Shown: one piece after another, positions 61,280 to 64,000 of the stretch | Numbering within the stretch: position 1 is the stretch's first letter | Layout of the letters: every line of letters begins with the position of its first letter | The notes under the pieces: model-generated | What the model saw: only the letters and a program-made list of their open reading frames with translations | What the model was told of the DNA's origin: nothing | Databases searched by the model: none | Translations under genes and position numbers: made by a program | NCBI GenBank assembly: GCA_964610505.1 | Contig: CAZSXU010000011.1 | Location: 1-64,000, forward strand | DNA length: 64,000 bases | Direction of reading: 5' to 3' | Source: CAZSXU01 sp964610505 | GTDB lineage: Bacteria; Arandabacterota; Arandabacteria; JAGLYR01

Positions 61280-64000
61280 TTACCGAAGGACGGTCACTCG
61301 CCCGACGCCCGACTCGACTTTCTCGCTCCCCCGACGGGCCGTGATCCGGTACAGATACGTCCCGTTGGCCACCCGGTCCGCCTCCTGATCCCGCCCGTCC
61401 CACGTGAGGGCATTGTAGCCGCAATCGGCGTTCAATGAAAGCGTCCGGACTCGATGCCCGGCCACCGTGAAGATGTCCACGCGCACGTCCGCCCCCGCGC
61501 TCAGCCGAAACACGAAATCGGCCTGCTCCGAGAAGGGACTCGGATAGACCAGATCGCTTTCGATGCGGAGCCGCTCACAGAGCGCCAGACGCAGCAGATC
61601 GAGCCGCTCGCCGGCGACGTGAAGGACCAGCCCGTACACACCGGCAGGAACGGCGGGCAGTGTGAACTCCAGGGACCACTCATTCCCCCGTTCCGGGTCT
61701 TCCGCCGTCACGCTCGCGTGCAACGGAATCTCGCCATCGGCTCCGGAGAGAACGAGCGTCAGCGAACCGGCCTCGATTCCCCACGGCAGGACCAGGTGGA
61801 TCCCCCCCTGTGCTCTCATCATCACGGAGGCCCCGTCCGACACCGGCGCCCCGTCGATCGTGATTAGCGCGTGGAACACCACCGGGATCTCGCGCTCAAG
61901 GGCTCCCCCACTCTGGGCCCGAGCGCCCAGGACAATCCGGTAGTCCGCCAGACGCACCCGGTGGTCGAAGCGAACGGCATACTGCGCGTGGCCCGAGCTC
62001 GTGTCCGAGTCCACGGCGTAATCCACTCCCCGGACGAGACGGACCGTTCCGGTCTCGTCTCGAATCTCCACCCACAGGGATTCGGGTCCGGCCGCCAGAG
62101 ATTGGGCAAGGAGGGCCACGATCCCGGCGGTTGCGCTGTCGGCGGGAACGACGATCCCCTCGCCGGCGCCCAGAAGCGCCCCGTTCACCCAGACCTCGAA
62201 GTCCAGGGGCCGGGAACGCAGCCGCAGCGCCGGATCCCCCAGAAGAATCCGGCGTTCCACGGCCCCGGCATCCCCCACATCGCAGAGAAACCGGGCCGCC
62301 GTCCTCACCGCCAGATCTCCCAGAATCCATTCACAACCGCCTCCATCGTCGAGTGTCGGGGGATCCACGAACATGGACGTGAAAAACGCATCGGCGTATC
62401 CGTTTTCGACGTGGAGGACTTCCGAGGTGCTGGATCCAAGACAGGCGACCGCACCTCCCTCCGCACGATTCAGGAACTTTTCCAGGAGAACATCCTGCTC
62501 CATCGCCTCGCGCGGCGGATGGAAGTTCGCCAGCAAGCACCCGAAGCCCGCGCAGAAGAAGGGCCGGCCCGTGGGAAGCAGCCGCTCCTCGACGTCGTAG
62601 CGCCAGCGCGACGAGCCGTCGACGGGGGCAATCACGCCGTCGGCCAGCGCCAGCTCGTGGGCCATTCCCTTCCGGAAACCGTGCCCCAGATAACCGAAGA
62701 CGAGACAACCTTCGTTCAGGCGGTCCGTGAGGGGAAGCGTCACGGCGCCGTAGACGGAATCGCGAACGCACCCCAGGCCGTCCGCCGTCTGGAAACACGG
62801 TTGATGGTAACCGTCGGAGTCCGTCCGGCCGGTGTAGCCGCCCAGGTAGTAGGCGAAAGTGTCCGCACGACAGGCCGGCGAACTCGCCACCTCGGCCCCG
62901 GCGGCCTGCATGACTTCCTCGAAGCACGTCTCCGAGGACATCCGGGTATAGGGCTTGTATCCATCGGTGGAGTAGCTGTCGTCGGCCATCAACACGACCC
63001 TCTGGCGCCACGGAGCAACGTCGTCCCCCGATTCGTAGGCGAGAATCTTGTCGATCTGGCGAGTGAGTTCTTCCACGCTGCCGACCGGAAGCCGTCCGAC
63101 GAAGAGGTCGGGGAGGTCGTCGCCGTCCACGCACGCGTATCGGTTGTCGCTCGCGGCGCGATAGGAAATCCAGTCCCTCACGTTCTCGGTGGGAACCCAA
63201 TCGGGGTCGCTGTCCTCCAGCACTCCCCTGTGGTCCTCGCTCGCGTCGCCGACCAGAAGCACGAACTGGGGCTTCCGCTCCCACCGCTCAAAGGCGAAAT
63301 TGAGATAGTGCCCGATGGCGTCCGTACTCTTGAATCCGCTGCCGAACTCATCGTAGACGTCCGAAATCGGGACGATGCCCACTGCGTATCCTTGCGACTC
63401 CCGCCAGGCGGCAAGACGGCCCACCTCTTCCAGAAACGCCTCGGCGCAGAGAACCAGGTAGTCCGCCTCCAACGCCGCCGGGGACGCCGACTCCACCCGT
63501 TCGATGGCGCTTTCGTCAAGACGGCGGAACGCCCCCTCTTCGGCGGCCACCCAGCGCCCGCCGTCGATGGAGGGCGAGGAGCGGACCACCAGACGATACC
63601 GGCCGCCTTGGGCCTCGATATCCGAAGGCGAGAGACGCACCCTTCGAGGCATCTCGGGGTCGCTCACGTCGAAAAGCGACACGTCCGGTGAGCCGAAATC
63701 CTCGATGCTCAAACAGATTCCGTCTTCGTGCGGGGGAGTCCGCACCTCCACGTGCCCCGCGCCGGCCGTCAACGAGCCGGGGAAACCCACCTCGAACCAG
63801 TCCAGGCTGGATCCCAGAGACGGGAGCTGCTGCTCCCCCATCAGCCGGTAACCCGAGAGGGTAAGCGCGTGGTCGCCGGCGTCCAGAATTCCGGCGGCCA
63901 ATCCGAAAACCTCGGTCACGCCGCTCCGATCCGGCACGACGAATTCACCGAGGTCGAAAGACCCTCCCTGCGGATTCCGAAGGACGGCCGAGACAACGGA
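61280..64000 (-). CDS. Second C25 (gingipain/PorU-like) peptidase, N-terminus beyond window
   Basis: Partial gene of 906 codons; the frame is open to the window edge and no start is visible in context. It repeats the plan of its neighbour: ADYLVLCAEAFLEEVGRLA, FVLLVGDASEDHRGVL, VGRLPVGSVEELTRQIDK, His segment YLGHGFRKGMAHE, Cys segment CAGFGCLLANFH, and a C-terminal FlgD-like domain (YPSPFSEQ...VANGTYLYRITARRG). The catalytic His-Cys pair is intact. Shared unusual segments (SDGYHQPCF here, SDGWHPLCF there) show recent common origin, so these are tandem duplicates. It ends 127 bases before the next gene's start on the same strand. Confidence 0.88.
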   Translation of the reverse strand, partial: SVVSAVLRNPQGGSFDLGEFVVPDRSGVTEVFGLAAGILDAGDHALTLSGYRLMGEQQLPSLGSSLDWFEVGFPGSLTAGAGHVEVRTPPHEDGICLSIEDFGSPDVSLFDVSDPEMPRRVRLSPSDIEAQGGRYRLVVRSSPSIDGGRWVAAEEGAFRRLDESAIERVESASPAALEADYLVLCAEAFLEEVGRLAAWRESQGYAVGIVPISDVYDEFGSGFKSTDAIGHYLNFAFERWERKPQFVLLVGDASEDHRGVLEDSDPDWVPTENVRDWISYRAASDNRYACVDGDDLPDLFVGRLPVGSVEELTRQIDKILAYESGDDVAPWRQRVVLMADDSYSTDGYKPYTRMSSETCFEEVMQAAGAEVASSPACRADTFAYYLGGYTGRTDSDGYHQPCFQTADGLGCVRDSVYGAVTLPLTDRLNEGCLVFGYLGHGFRKGMAHELALADGVIAPVDGSSRWRYDVEERLLPTGRPFFCAGFGCLLANFHPPREAMEQDVLLEKFLNRAEGGAVACLGSSTSEVLHVENGYADAFFTSMFVDPPTLDDGGGCEWILGDLAVRTAARFLCDVGDAGAVERRILLGDPALRLRSRPLDFEVWVNGALLGAGEGIVVPADSATAGIVALLAQSLAAGPESLWVEIRDETGTVRLVRGVDYAVDSDTSSGHAQYAVRFDHRVRLADYRIVLGARAQSGGALEREIPVVFHALITIDGAPVSDGASVMMRAQGGIHLVLPWGIEAGSLTLVLSGADGEIPLHASVTAEDPERGNEWSLEFTLPAVPAGVYGLVLHVAGERLDLLRLALCERLRIESDLVYPSPFSEQADFVFRLSAGADVRVDIFTVAGHRVRTLSLNADCGYNALTWDGRDQEADRVANGTYLYRITARRGSEKVESGVGRVTVLR

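Overview
The window is GC-rich, densely coded bacterial DNA that opens inside a 16S rRNA gene and runs out of the far end inside a secreted peptidase gene. Several features suggest an uncultured lineage of, or near, the FCB group (Bacteroidota/Fibrobacterota relatives; the Eisenbacteria, Krumholzibacteriota and Latescibacterota type of genome). These are a PorV/PorQ-type outer-membrane protein, large secreted proteins ending in a FlgD-like/'YPNPF' C-terminal domain, two gingipain/PorU-like C25 proteins, many lipoproteins, and frequent GTG/TTG starts with strong AGGAGG sites. Taxonomy is an inference; the 16S fragment would settle it.

Layout. 1-2.5 kb: the 5' part of 16S rRNA (minus) with a good rRNA promoter and boxA, and tyrS upstream on the same strand. 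2.9-5 kb: a class A penicillin-binding protein behind a 163-bp MITE-like element. 5.2-9.4 kb: a tight operon alr-deoB-cdd-deoA (alanine racemase plus pyrimidine (deoxy)nucleoside salvage). 9.6-10.4 kb: mazG. 10.6-22 kb: a PorV/PorQ-like barrel and a 3,327-residue secreted repeat protein behind a long leader. 22.2-24 kb: an outer-membrane-like protein, a DUF1844 protein and a tiny cysteine/aspartate-rich lipoprotein. 24.4-30 kb: the most unusual locus, a translationally coupled operon of membrane CHAT protease-PEGA, redox-dead thioredoxin-like protein, ECF sigma factor and zf-HC2 anti-sigma-like protein, followed by a coupled pair (unknown membrane protein and LysM lipoprotein). 30-40 kb: HU-like protein, two paralogous cysteine-containing small proteins, a nested M28 peptidase with a beta-helix lipoprotein, an FG-GAP protein with a CPBP membrane protein, a class IV aminotransferase and a radical SAM protein. 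40.9-47.8 kb: OPT transporter, large membrane protein, tRNA-Asp, GNAT protein and a small EamA-type transporter. 48-55.7 kb: a peptidoglycan-recycling cluster (nagZ, SpoIID/LytB protein, anmK, sugar ABC importer without ATPase). 56-64 kb: a secreted unknown and two tandem C25/PorU-like peptidases.

How it fits together. Much of the window concerns the cell envelope: wall synthesis (PBP1A, alr), wall turnover and recycling (SpoIID, NagZ, AnmK, ABC importer), and proteins apparently exported to the surface through a type-IX-like route. Gaps between genes carry several repeat families: degenerate 7-nt-period and 9-nt-period arrays, a compound element of about 190 bp in two multi-copy clusters, a 44-bp hairpin repeat and two MITE-like elements. 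No CRISPR array, prophage or intact transposase was seen. The CHAT-sigma operon is the best candidate for an undescribed system.
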